Positions 1 through 7,526 of a DNA stretch of 64,000 nucleotides are shown here, one piece after another (positions within the stretch are counted from its first letter, which is position 1; each line of letters starts with the position of its first letter). Location: contig CAXTVI010000016.1 of NCBI GenBank assembly GCA_964247695.1, forward strand, positions 1-64,000, given 5' to 3'. A program made the translations under genes and the position numbers. Under the pieces are notes generated by a model. That model ran no database searches. It was not told where the DNA came from and saw nothing but the letters and a program-made list of their open reading frames with translations. The stretch is from Lichenicoccus sp964247695. GTDB taxonomy: Bacteria; Pseudomonadota; Alphaproteobacteria; Acetobacterales; Acetobacteraceae.

Positions 1-742
1 AGTTGCCCTCGAACGGGTAGCCGCGGCCGCGCTCGATCTCGAGGATCCAGTTGGTGACATTGTCGAGGAAGTAGCGGTCATGGGTGATCACCATGACGGT
101 GCCGGCGTAGTCGCGCAGCGTGCGCTCAAGCCAGGCGACGCTCTCGGCGTCGAGATGGTTGGTCGGCTCGTCGAGCAGCAGGATGTCGGGCTTCTCCAGC
201 AGCAGCCGGCACAGCGCCACGCGCCTACGCTCGCCGCCCGACAGCTTCTCCACGTCGGCCTCGGCGGGCGGGCAGCCGAGCGCGTCGAGTGCGATGTCGA
301 TGCGGCGGTCGAGGTCCCAGCCCTCGCCGGCCTCGATCTCCTCCTGCAACGTCGCCTGCTCGGAAAGAAGCTTGTCCATCTGCTCGTCGTCCATCGGCTC
401 GCCGAACAGCAGCGAGATGGCGTTGAACCGCTCCACCGCCGCCTTCAGCTTGCCGAAGGCGAGGCCGACATTCTCGCCCACGGTCAGGGTGGGATCGAGC
501 TTCGGCTCCTGCTCGAGATAGCCGATGGTGACACCTTCCGCCGCCCAGGCCTCGCCGCCATACTCGGTCTCGATCCCGGCCATGATCTTGAGCAGGGTGG
601 ACTTGCCGGCGCCGTTGACGCCGAGCACGCCGATCTTGACCCCCGGCAGGAAGCTCAGGGTGATGCCCTTGAACACCTCGCGGCCGCCCGGATAGGCCTT
701 GGTCAGGTCCTTCATCACGTAGACGTACTGATAGGCTGCCAT
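1..742 (-). CDS. ettA: Energy-dependent translational throttle protein EttA (ABC-F ATPase), 3' part cut off by window edge
   Basis: Soluble ABC-F protein; family members bind the ribosomal E site and gate entry into elongation according to the ADP/ATP ratio. The ATG is at 742 and 247 codons are visible of roughly 555 in full-length EttA. The N-terminus MAAYQYVYVMKDLTKAYPGG is typical of EttA. The Walker A motif GVNGAGKSTLLK, the segment GYLEQEPKLDPTLTV, the ABC signature LSGGERRR and the Walker B/ABC-F segment LLLDEPTNHLDAESVAWLE are all read directly, followed by the H-switch segment VMVITHDRYFLDNV. The first nucleotide-binding domain is therefore complete and intact; the second lies outside. 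No transmembrane segment is seen, as expected for ABC-F. It lies 56 bp downstream of a tRNA gene on the same strand. Confidence 0.95.
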   Translation of the reverse strand, partial: MAAYQYVYVMKDLTKAYPGGREVFKGITLSFLPGVKIGVLGVNGAGKSTLLKIMAGIETEYGGEAWAAEGVTIGYLEQEPKLDPTLTVGENVGLAFGKLKAAVERFNAISLLFGEPMDDEQMDKLLSEQATLQEEIEAGEGWDLDRRIDIALDALGCPPAEADVEKLSGGERRRVALCRLLLEKPDILLLDEPTNHLDAESVAWLERTLRDYAGTVMVITHDRYFLDNVTNWILEIERGRGYPFEGN

Positions 743-798
743 GGGAGGCTCCTGGTCCAGGGTGTATCCGGCGAGCGTGAATCCGGAAGGCGGGGACC

Positions 799-871
799 TG
801 CGCCCGGCAGGACTCGAACCCGCAACCAAGCCGTTATGAGCGGCCCGCTCTAACCATTGAGCTACAGGCGC
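799..871 (-). tRNA. ileX: tRNA-Ile(CAU), the lysidine-modified AUA decoder
   Basis: The minus strand folds as a complete 73-nt cloverleaf. The acceptor arms GCGCCTG and CGGGCGC pair over 7 bp, the D arm is AGCTCAATGGTTAGAGC, and the T arm GCGGG-TTCGAGT-CCTGC is canonical. The anticodon loop is CTCATAA on the stem GGCCG/CGGCT (one G-U). The CAT anticodon is at plus positions 836-838. A CAU anticodon can mean Met or Ile2. The body, with the GGTTAGAGC D-arm and GCTTGG variable region, resembles E. coli ileX rather than metT, so I call Ile2, whose wobble C is converted to lysidine by TilS. The discriminator is A and the 3' CCA is not encoded. Confidence 0.85.
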
Positions 872-1008
872 ACAAGTCACGCATCAGATCGCGCATCAGG
901 GCTGCAATGGCAAGTTCCCGGCCGGTTGGCAGAAGGCATGGCAGCCTTTGATCCGCCGTATTCGCGTGCAAATCTTGAGACTTCACAAGCGCGCTTGGAG
1001 CGACCGCC

Positions 1009-1347
1009 ATGATCCCGAACCGCCACCCCCTCGCCAGCCTGTTCCTGGCTGGCGCGCTGCTGCTGCCGGCCGGCGGGACTTTCGCCCAGCCCGCGCCCGG
1101 CCCGGGCCCGGACCAGCAAAACTCCATGCAGGCTCCCCCGGACCAGCGACCGGTGGACCAGCAGCCGATGGCCTCCGGTGTCCGGCAGAAGCCGAGGGGC
1201 GGCTGCCTGAAATACGGCGCGGCGGGCGCCGTCGGAGGCCATTTCGCGCATCACCACGCCGTGCTGGGCGCGGTGGGCGGTTGCGCCGTCGGAGCCTACG
1301 TCAAGCATCGCTCCAAGAAGCGCATCCGCGCCGGCCTGCAGCCCTGA
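1009..1347 (+). CDS. Small secreted glycine-rich protein of unknown function
   Basis: 112 residues. Residues 1-26 form a signal peptide (basic NRH start, hydrophobic LASLFLAGALLLPAGG core, cleavage near TFA-QP). A Pro/Gln-rich linker follows (residues 27-60), then a basic Gly/His/Ala segment with a glycine-zipper look (AAGAVGGHFAHHHAVLGAVGG), two cysteines (about residues 67 and 90) that could form a disulfide, and a Lys/Arg-rich C-terminus. The composition resembles small periplasmic glycine-zipper proteins, but I do not recognise a named family. TTGGAG lies 8 nt before the ATG and supports this start. It stands alone between the tRNA and a palindromic repeat. Confidence 0.75.
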   Translation: MIPNRHPLASLFLAGALLLPAGGTFAQPAPGPGPDQQNSMQAPPDQRPVDQQPMASGVRQKPRGGCLKYGAAGAVGGHFAHHHAVLGAVGGCAVGAYVKHRSKKRIRAGLQP

Positions 1348-1351
1348 CGCC

Positions 1352-1454
1352 AGAGCATGATCAGATCGATCATGCTCTGCCTGCCCTTCGACAGAGCAGC
1401 TTTAACCGACACCTGGCATCGCAGAGCAATCCCAAATTGTCGGATGCCGCTCTA
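1352..1454. repeat. Palindromic intergenic repeat element, copy 1
   Basis: A perfect 11-bp inverted repeat, AGAGCATGATC (1352-1362) and GATCATGCTCT (1368-1378), encloses a 5-nt spacer. A second, looser dyad follows: AGAGC...CCGACA (from about 1393) pairs with TGTCGG...GCTCT (to 1454). The first 57 bases, counted from 1351, align without gaps to 58251-58307, where a decayed copy lies. The element sits directly after the stop of the small secreted gene and before ppa, so it could act as a transcript-end hairpin, but there is no U-tract. Confidence 0.75.
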
Positions 1455-1527
1455 GCTTCGGTGCGGCTTGGCAACAGCCGGGCCGACCGATAGGGTCGCG
1501 CCGCACAGCGAGCAAGGACACGCCAGG

Positions 1528-2052
1528 ATGGACGTCTCGAAGATCAGCCCGGGCAAGGATGTGCCCTGGGACATCAACGTGGTCATCGAGATCCCGGAAG
1601 GCTCTGCGGTCAAGTACGAGGTCGACAAGGAGAGCGGCGCGCTCGTGGTCGATCGCTTCCTGTTCACCCCGATGGCCTATCCGGCCGCCTACGGCTTCAT
1701 TCCCGGCACGCTTGCCGATGACGGCGATCCGGCGGATGCGCTGGTGCTGACGCCGGCAGCCGTGGTGCCGGGTGCGGTGATCCGCGCGCGCCCCATCGGC
1801 ATGCTGAAGATGGAGGACGAGAGCGGGCAGGACGAGAAGATCATCTGCGTCCCGCACGACAAGATCCACCCGCTGTACAGCTCGGTGCAGAGCGTGGACG
1901 ACCTGCCGGAGATCACCCGGCAGGCGATCGAGCATTTCTTCACCCGCTACAAGGACCTCGAGAAGGGCAAGTGGGTAAAGGTTACCGGCTGGGCGAGCAA
2001 GGACGAGGCCGCGGAGGTGATCCGCGCCGCACGGGCCGCCGCCGGCAGGTAG
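1528..2052 (+). CDS. ppa: Inorganic pyrophosphatase (family I)
   Basis: Cytoplasmic Mg2+-dependent hydrolase that splits pyrophosphate to two phosphates and so drives biosynthetic reactions. 174 residues, the usual size for the bacterial family I enzyme. The signature DDGDPADALV carries the metal-binding aspartates, and the segments VKYEVDKESGALVVDRF, PAAYGFIPGT and HPLYSSVQSVDDLP are typical of the family. I place the start at 1528 because AAGGA lies 9 nt upstream and MDVSKISPG is the usual N-terminus; an in-frame ATG at 1468 would add 20 residues inside the repeat region. The gene runs tail to tail into the next one with a 1-bp gap. Confidence 0.96.
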   Translation: MDVSKISPGKDVPWDINVVIEIPEGSAVKYEVDKESGALVVDRFLFTPMAYPAAYGFIPGTLADDGDPADALVLTPAAVVPGAVIRARPIGMLKMEDESGQDEKIICVPHDKIHPLYSSVQSVDDLPEITRQAIEHFFTRYKDLEKGKWVKVTGWASKDEAAEVIRAARAAAGR

Positions 2053-2053
2053 C

Positions 2054-3340
2054 TCAGCCGCCGTCGATGGTGCGCCGGATCAGCGCCTCGTAGTTGGCGA
2101 TGTAGTCTCCCATCGAAAGCGTGCGCTCGGCCTGCTCGCGCACGGCTAGCCGCAGCCGCGTCGCCAGCGCCTGGTCCGCCAGCAGTTCCAGCACCCGCTC
2201 GCCGAGTGCCTGCGGCTGGTGGAACGGCGTCAGCAAGCCCGTCTCGCGGTCCTGGATGAACTCCTGCACCGGCGCGGTCTCGCTGGCGACGATTGCGCAG
2301 CCGATCGCCATGGCCTCGCGCAGCGACCATGAGGCGACGAACGGGTAGGTAAGGTACACGTGCGCGTCCGAGCGCTGCAGGAGTGCCACGTAGGTCGCAT
2401 AGGGCAGCTTGCCGACGAAATGCACCCGCGAGAGGTCGAGCAGGCTGCCGACCTCGCGCAGCATGTACTCGCGCCAGGTGCCTTCCGAGAGCCGCGCCCC
2501 GTAGCTGACGCCGTCGCCGCCGACCAGGACGATGCACGCGTCCGGCCGCGCCTGCAGGATGTGCGGCAGCGCGCGCATGAAGATGTGGAACCCGCGATAC
2601 GGCTCCAGGTCGCGCGCGACATAGGTGACCAGGCGCTCGCTGGGGCGCACGACGAAGGCGTAGCCGGGGACCGCCTCCCGGTCCGGCACCGCCAGCGCCA
2701 GGTCGCGGCCGGCGGCTTCGGGATCGGGCGCGCAGATATCGAGGTTGACGCCTTCGGGGAGCACCGAGATCTGCTGGTGCGCCCACTCGGGATAGGTCGA
2801 GCGCTGGAACAGCGTCGGCGTCTGGCCCCTGACCCGTGACCGACCGTCGGGACCGGTGGTGAGCGCCAGCAGGTTGACGACGTTCTTCGCGCGCACGCGG
2901 GGGAACATCGAGATGTCGGACGGGAATTCCGGGTCGAAGCCAACGTCGAACCGGCCGGTGTGGTAGTAGAATTCGAGATAGCCCAGCACCGGCGTCCGCT
3001 CGAAGACATCCTGCATGTTGAGCAGCTCGCCCCAGCCATGGTGGCCGATGACGATGTCCGGCACATAGCCAAGCTGGCGCAGCGTGCGCGCGGTCTGCGC
3101 CACCTGCTCGGCGCGCAGCGTCGCGGCTTCGAATTCCTGCGCCACGGGGTAGGTCTCGGCCGCCGCCTCGCGTGGCATCCGGTACGAGACCCGCCGTACA
3201 CCGGGCATGGCGTTCTGGTTCGGCTCGCTGATGAAGACGACCTCGTTCTGGCCGCCCTCGTGGTCGTTCTGCCGGATCAGGTGGCGCACCAGGTGCAGGA
3301 ACTGGCCAGGGAAATTCTGGTGGACGAACAGGTAGCGCAA
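2054..3340 (-). CDS. Glycosyltransferase family 4-like protein
   Basis: 428 residues with a GT-B fold. The N-terminal half starts with the beta strand MRYLFVHQNFPGQFLHL and contains DIVIGHHGWGE and a GT4-type acceptor-domain segment. The C-terminal donor domain (from about residue 230) has ERLVTYVARDLEPYRGFHIF, the nucleotide-sugar loop IVLVGGDG and the motif SWSLREAMAIGCAIVASETAPVQEFI, which carries the conserved glutamates of retaining GT4 enzymes. The donor sugar cannot be read from sequence. The start codon is TTG at 3340, with GAGG 8 nt upstream; no better start exists in the 21-bp gap. It is the last gene of the secretion/glycosylation block, so it probably decorates the same glycan or protein as the GT2+GT4 gene upstream. 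Confidence 0.85.
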   Translation of the reverse strand: MRYLFVHQNFPGQFLHLVRHLIRQNDHEGGQNEVVFISEPNQNAMPGVRRVSYRMPREAAAETYPVAQEFEAATLRAEQVAQTARTLRQLGYVPDIVIGHHGWGELLNMQDVFERTPVLGYLEFYYHTGRFDVGFDPEFPSDISMFPRVRAKNVVNLLALTTGPDGRSRVRGQTPTLFQRSTYPEWAHQQISVLPEGVNLDICAPDPEAAGRDLALAVPDREAVPGYAFVVRPSERLVTYVARDLEPYRGFHIFMRALPHILQARPDACIVLVGGDGVSYGARLSEGTWREYMLREVGSLLDLSRVHFVGKLPYATYVALLQRSDAHVYLTYPFVASWSLREAMAIGCAIVASETAPVQEFIQDRETGLLTPFHQPQALGERVLELLADQALATRLRLAVREQAERTLSMGDYIANYEALIRRTIDGG

Positions 3341-3361
3341 GGCGACGGCCTCGGCGTCCGG

Positions 3362-4429
3362 TCAGCGCCGCCTGGCGCGCGACGCCGCGGCCGCCTTGCC
3401 GGCGGGCTCGGCACCTACCTTGGGCGCGGGCTCGGACCCCGCCTTGAGAACAGGCTCGGCACCTCCCTTCGCACCCGTCGCCACGGCTGGCCCCTCCGCA
3501 TCCGACGTCACCTCGGGCACGGTCGCGGCCTCGTTCGGCGTGATCTCGACCAGGAAGGCCTCCAGCGGCGCCAGGCTGGCGGCCTCGACCGTCTGCGTGT
3601 CCGGCGCCGGGCCGATCGCGGTGCCGTCGGTGAAGGTGGCGCTGACGCTTAGCGAGTGGGTCTCGGCGGCGTCTCCCTTGAGCCGCACGCGCAGGCCCAG
3701 GATCGGCAGCGCCATGCCGCGGCTGCCGCAATACTGGCCGCCATCCGACCAGGGCGACAGCCAGCCCTTGCCCAGCACGGCCTGATACTCGACGTTCTCC
3801 GGACGGATGTGCCGGCTCGGTGCCACGGCAAATCCCTCGATCCAGTTCTGGCTGCCGCGCTCGCCCATCCATTCGCCGACCCGTCCCAGGCGGTCGCCAC
3901 GACGCTGGATATGGGCCGCGACCTCCCAGGCCTCGTCGGGTGCCGGTGCGGCTGCGATCGGGCTGCCAGCGCTGGCCTCGGCGAAGCCGCGCGACAGGGC
4001 TCCGGCCGGCATCGCGAGCGCCTCGGCGCCGAACGGCCCGCGGGCAGGGGCGGGGCGGAGAGCGACCGGCTGGACGGCCACGGTCGTCGTGTCGCCGAGC
4101 CGCATCACCTGCAGGCGTGGCGCCTCGTGCTGCACCAGGGCGCTCTGGTAGATGGTCACCAGCAATTGCGCCGCGCTCCCGTTCACCCGCACCAGGGCCG
4201 CACTCGCGTCGGCGCCGATCCAGCCATCCTCCTTGAACGTGCTTATGCTCAACAGGTCGGGCTCCTGCACCGGCGGATGCGAGATGCGCACGCCGGGCAG
4301 GCCGGTCCGCGGGTCGGCTGGCGTGCTGCCGGGGGCATGGAAGACGCAGTACAGTCCCTGCTCCAGGGTCATCAGGTGGCCGGAGACCTTGAGCTCCGCG
4401 ACGAGCTTCTGGCTGGTGGCTGAGGACAT
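3362..4429 (-). CDS. Unknown protein with ChW-like repeats and a basic AEP/K repeat tail
   Basis: 355 residues without a clear signal peptide or membrane helix. Residues 1-125 are an uncharacterised beta-rich domain. Residues 171-202 (HIQRRGD...EWMGE...NWIEGFAV) and 213-251 (VEYQAVLGKGWLSPW, SDGGQYCGSRGM, LGLRVRL) show the aromatic/Gly spacing of Clostridial hydrophobic-W (ChW) repeats: Y-Q, G-W, D-G, G-x-x-G, then an alternating hydrophobic strand. That assignment is mine by pattern and needs a profile search. Residues 320-355 are a low-complexity tail of G-A/S-E-P-x-x-K units ending in SRARRR. GGGAAG lies 7 nt before the ATG. It sits between two glycosyltransferase genes downstream of the type I exporter, so a carbohydrate- or surface-related role is plausible but unproven. 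Confidence 0.7.
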   Translation of the reverse strand: MSSATSQKLVAELKVSGHLMTLEQGLYCVFHAPGSTPADPRTGLPGVRISHPPVQEPDLLSISTFKEDGWIGADASAALVRVNGSAAQLLVTIYQSALVQHEAPRLQVMRLGDTTTVAVQPVALRPAPARGPFGAEALAMPAGALSRGFAEASAGSPIAAAPAPDEAWEVAAHIQRRGDRLGRVGEWMGERGSQNWIEGFAVAPSRHIRPENVEYQAVLGKGWLSPWSDGGQYCGSRGMALPILGLRVRLKGDAAETHSLSVSATFTDGTAIGPAPDTQTVEAASLAPLEAFLVEITPNEAATVPEVTSDAEGPAVATGAKGGAEPVLKAGSEPAPKVGAEPAGKAAAASRARRR

Positions 4430-4504
4430 CTCGATGCTTCCCGCATGACGATCGCGCCGGCGGCCGTGTCGTACTCGGTCAAGGCACTGCGCGATATTCC
4501 GTCG

Positions 4505-7501
4505 TCATAACATCCTTTGCGGCTCAAGAGATCGTGTCTTTGCCATGGTGTTCTCGATCGGCCGAGGTGCCGCTGGCCGGCCACCGCACAGCCGGAGCAG
4601 GGTGTCGTTCAGCATCGGCACCGGCAGCGCCAGCGGCAGCACCGCGCCGCGCCCGGTGGCGCGTATGCGCTCCGCCTGCGCGCCGATATCGAATGCCACC
4701 GCAGGCAGGCCCGCGCGCCAGGCCAGCGACAGCGTGAAGCACCAGGTTTCCGGCCAGATCGAAGGCAGCCAGGCGAGGTCGCAGGCCCGGCTCCGGATGA
4801 GGGCCACCGCTTCGTCCTCGCGATACGCGCCGGTGACCTCCGAGCAGCCGGCGGCAAGCAGCGCGTCGTCGTCGCGGGTCGCCCCGACCAGGACGAAATC
4901 GAGCGCCAGATCGCGGTGCTGCCGGTCACGCAGGCAGGCCAGCAGCACGTCGTAGCCTTTCTCGCGTCCGATGCCGCCGATCACGCAGATCCGCCTGCGT
5001 CCGGACGCGACCGTCGGTGTGCCGGACAAAGTCGGCGCGTCGGCGTAGTCCTGCAGCGACAGATGCGGCCTGTCCTGCTCCCATGGCAGCAGCTCCGGGA
5101 GGGTGCCCGGAAAATGCCGCGCGATGCGGGCGCAGGCATCCAGCGAAGGCGCGATCACCCGGCGCGCGCGCGCCAGCTCGTCCCGGGAGCGCGCCAGCAG
5201 CGCCTCCGGTGCCAGCACCTCGCCCAGCAGGCTGCCCTGCGCGCCGATGCAGGCGACACAGCCCGCGAGGTCCGGCTCGCCGCAATACCGGTTGGCCGGC
5301 CCGACCAGCGCGATGCGCTCGCAGAACGACGCATAGTCGTGGATCACCACGTCGAACGGGATGCAGAGCCGGTCGCACAGGGTGCGGAGCACCGGATGAT
5401 GGCCGAGGAAATGGTGGCACTCGGCATAGGCCAGCCCCTCGCCGGCCAGCAGCGCCACCAGCAGGTCGATCTCGCCCGGCAGGTCGAAGACCAGGTTCGG
5501 GGTGATATGCCGGTCCGGCTCTCCTGCCACCGGCACGTCCACCAGGCAGCCGCCGCCCTGCACGGGACGCAGCACGATCGGACGCAGGCCGCGGCGGGCG
5601 AGTGCTGCGGCCCGCTCGCGGACGATGCGCGCGACCCCGCCGGTCTCGTCGTGGGTGATCAGCAGGGCGCCTTTCGGTTCGGCACTTCGGCCGGCGATGA
5701 ACCGCAGCCGGTCGATACGGCGGCGGCAGGCGGCGAGCGGGTCGGCCGCGATATGCGCCCGGACCAGCGCGTCGTAGCCGGGATGCAGCCGGTTCACCGT
5801 CTCGAGGTTGCGCCGCATCAGGGCCGCGCGCGCGCCACCGAGCGCCGGGGCGAACGAGGCGTGGCCGGCATGGCCGACATAGGCTCCGGGTGCCGCGACA
5901 TGCCGCCAGCCGCGGCTCCCCGCGCGCATGCAGAACTCGTTCTCCTCGCCGTAGCCCTGGGCGAACAGGTCCTCGCGGAACACGCGGCCGTCCTGCAGGC
6001 ACGCGCGCAGGCAGTCGCGCCGCAGGTAGAGGCAGTAGCCGTGCCCGGTCGGCACGTCGATGACGCTGCCGCCGTTGGCGCGGGCGGCCAGCGTCATCAG
6101 GGCGGCCACGCCGGCCGCGTCCGGCATGCGGTTGTACGCGCGGTGGTCCGGATAGCTGAAGATGCTCGCGTCGTTGGAGAGCGGCGTCACGCTGCCGATG
6201 TCGGGCGCGCTGTAGGCGGCGGTCCGCAGCGCCTCGAAGCAGCCCGGCGGCACCAGGGTGTCGCTGTTCAGCAGCACGACGTCGCGTCCCCGGCAGGCGG
6301 CGATCCCGGCATTGGCGCTGGCGGGGTAGCCGAGATTGACCGGATGCCGGATCAGCACGATCGCGCCGGCGGCAGCCAGCCCGTCGAGCGCCAGCGCCAG
6401 CGCGGGCTCCGGAGAAGCATCGTCCACGACGACGATGCGCGCCTCCCGGCTCGCGCCCAGCAGCGCCGCGCGGACGCTCGCGATGCAGGCCAGGGTACGC
6501 TCCCGGTCGCAATGGACCGGGATCACCACGTCCGGCCCGGGCGCCGGTCGCGCCGGACGGACCGCCCGGCTCGGGCGACGAGCCGTCCGGGACCGCAGGT
6601 TCGAAGGAGGGCCTATCGGGCTGCCGGACAGGTGGCGCCCGTCCTCCCCGCGCAGCCGCAGCATGCCGGGCGGCAAGGACGCCGCCAGGATCGCAAAGCC
6701 GCGCGGGCGCACCAGCGGTGCCTCGGCGTCGATCTGCTCGGCGAAGCGCTCCAGCCGCAGCACCTGCAGCGCGCCGTCCCCGGCCTCTACGGTCAGCAGC
6801 GGCACGCGTTCCGCCTCGCCTGGATGCCAGAACCAGCCCTGCAGCGCGCCGTCGCGCCATTCGACGAAGCCCTCGCAGCGCAGGATCGAGGCGACCTGCA
6901 GCGGGCTGCCCAGCAAGGCGAGGCCGCGCCGCCTGACCTCGATGCGCGTGGCCACGCGCCAGTCCGGCGGCAGGGCGCGCACCGGCTCGCCGTCCACGAC
7001 GACCTCGACCGCGGGCGCCGCGAAGGCATCGCCGCCATCCACCAGCAGGCGGCCGCTGCCGGACAGGCCGCACCAGCCCGGCCAGAAAGCGGCGCGCGCG
7101 ATGTCGGCCATCTGCGCGAACAACCAGTCGGCCGGCGCGTTCTGCGACAGTGCCCGCGACAGCGTGCGGGCGGCCTCGTCGTGCACGCCCAGGGCATGCT
7201 GCGCGCCGGCCAGCGCGATCCGGCCCTCGCGGAAGTCGAACCGGCGCAGCAGGTCGCGCAGCAGGGGCACGGCCCGCGCCGTATCTCCAGTCTCCAGCCG
7301 CGCCAAAGCCAGCATGAAATCGACCTGCGGCGCGCCGCCGCTGATCCGCTGCGCGCGCTCGAACCATCGCGTCGCGTCAAAGCCGTCGCTGTCCGCCAGC
7401 GCCTGCCGTCCGCGCAGGAATGCCGCCTGCGCCTGCTCCTGGGTCCAGGCCAGCCAGGCGGCCCGGTGCGCCTCGGTGACCCGCGCTACGCGCAGGCGCA
7501 T
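4505..7501 (-). CDS. Bifunctional glycosyltransferase: TPR-like region, GT2 domain, GT4 domain
   Basis: 998 residues. Residues 20-140 look like TPR/Sel1-type helices (alternating RALADSDGFDATRWFERA, LLRDLLRRFDFREGR). Residues 150-310 are beta-rich and unassigned. A GT-A fold GT2 domain begins near residue 324 (DVVIPVHCDRERTLACI, VVVDDASPEP, LLNSDTLVPPGCFEAL, then GYGEENEFCMRA). A GT-B fold GT4 domain follows from about residue 610 (LLITHDETGGVARIV) through RRRICVIGGIGREKGYDVL to LPSIWPETWCFTLSLAWRAG, with the conserved Glu. Both domains look catalytically complete, so the protein could add two sugars in sequence. I chose ATG 7501, 25 nt after the upstream stop; the frame is open further upstream but that region is occupied by the Sel1 gene. 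It is part of the type I secretion block. Confidence 0.85.
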   Translation of the reverse strand: MRLRVARVTEAHRAAWLAWTQEQAQAAFLRGRQALADSDGFDATRWFERAQRISGGAPQVDFMLALARLETGDTARAVPLLRDLLRRFDFREGRIALAGAQHALGVHDEAARTLSRALSQNAPADWLFAQMADIARAAFWPGWCGLSGSGRLLVDGGDAFAAPAVEVVVDGEPVRALPPDWRVATRIEVRRRGLALLGSPLQVASILRCEGFVEWRDGALQGWFWHPGEAERVPLLTVEAGDGALQVLRLERFAEQIDAEAPLVRPRGFAILAASLPPGMLRLRGEDGRHLSGSPIGPPSNLRSRTARRPSRAVRPARPAPGPDVVIPVHCDRERTLACIASVRAALLGASREARIVVVDDASPEPALALALDGLAAAGAIVLIRHPVNLGYPASANAGIAACRGRDVVLLNSDTLVPPGCFEALRTAAYSAPDIGSVTPLSNDASIFSYPDHRAYNRMPDAAGVAALMTLAARANGGSVIDVPTGHGYCLYLRRDCLRACLQDGRVFREDLFAQGYGEENEFCMRAGSRGWRHVAAPGAYVGHAGHASFAPALGGARAALMRRNLETVNRLHPGYDALVRAHIAADPLAACRRRIDRLRFIAGRSAEPKGALLITHDETGGVARIVRERAAALARRGLRPIVLRPVQGGGCLVDVPVAGEPDRHITPNLVFDLPGEIDLLVALLAGEGLAYAECHHFLGHHPVLRTLCDRLCIPFDVVIHDYASFCERIALVGPANRYCGEPDLAGCVACIGAQGSLLGEVLAPEALLARSRDELARARRVIAPSLDACARIARHFPGTLPELLPWEQDRPHLSLQDYADAPTLSGTPTVASGRRRICVIGGIGREKGYDVLLACLRDRQHRDLALDFVLVGATRDDDALLAAGCSEVTGAYREDEAVALIRSRACDLAWLPSIWPETWCFTLSLAWRAGLPAVAFDIGAQAERIRATGRGAVLPLALPVPMLNDTLLRLCGGRPAAPRPIENTMAKTRSLEPQRML

Positions 7502-7526
7502 CGCGTGCCGCCGGCAGCGGAACGGG

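Noticed and set aside
834..1308. Minus-strand frames over the tRNA and the small secreted gene
   Set aside because: They run through the tRNA gene and oppose a gene with signal peptide and ribosome site.
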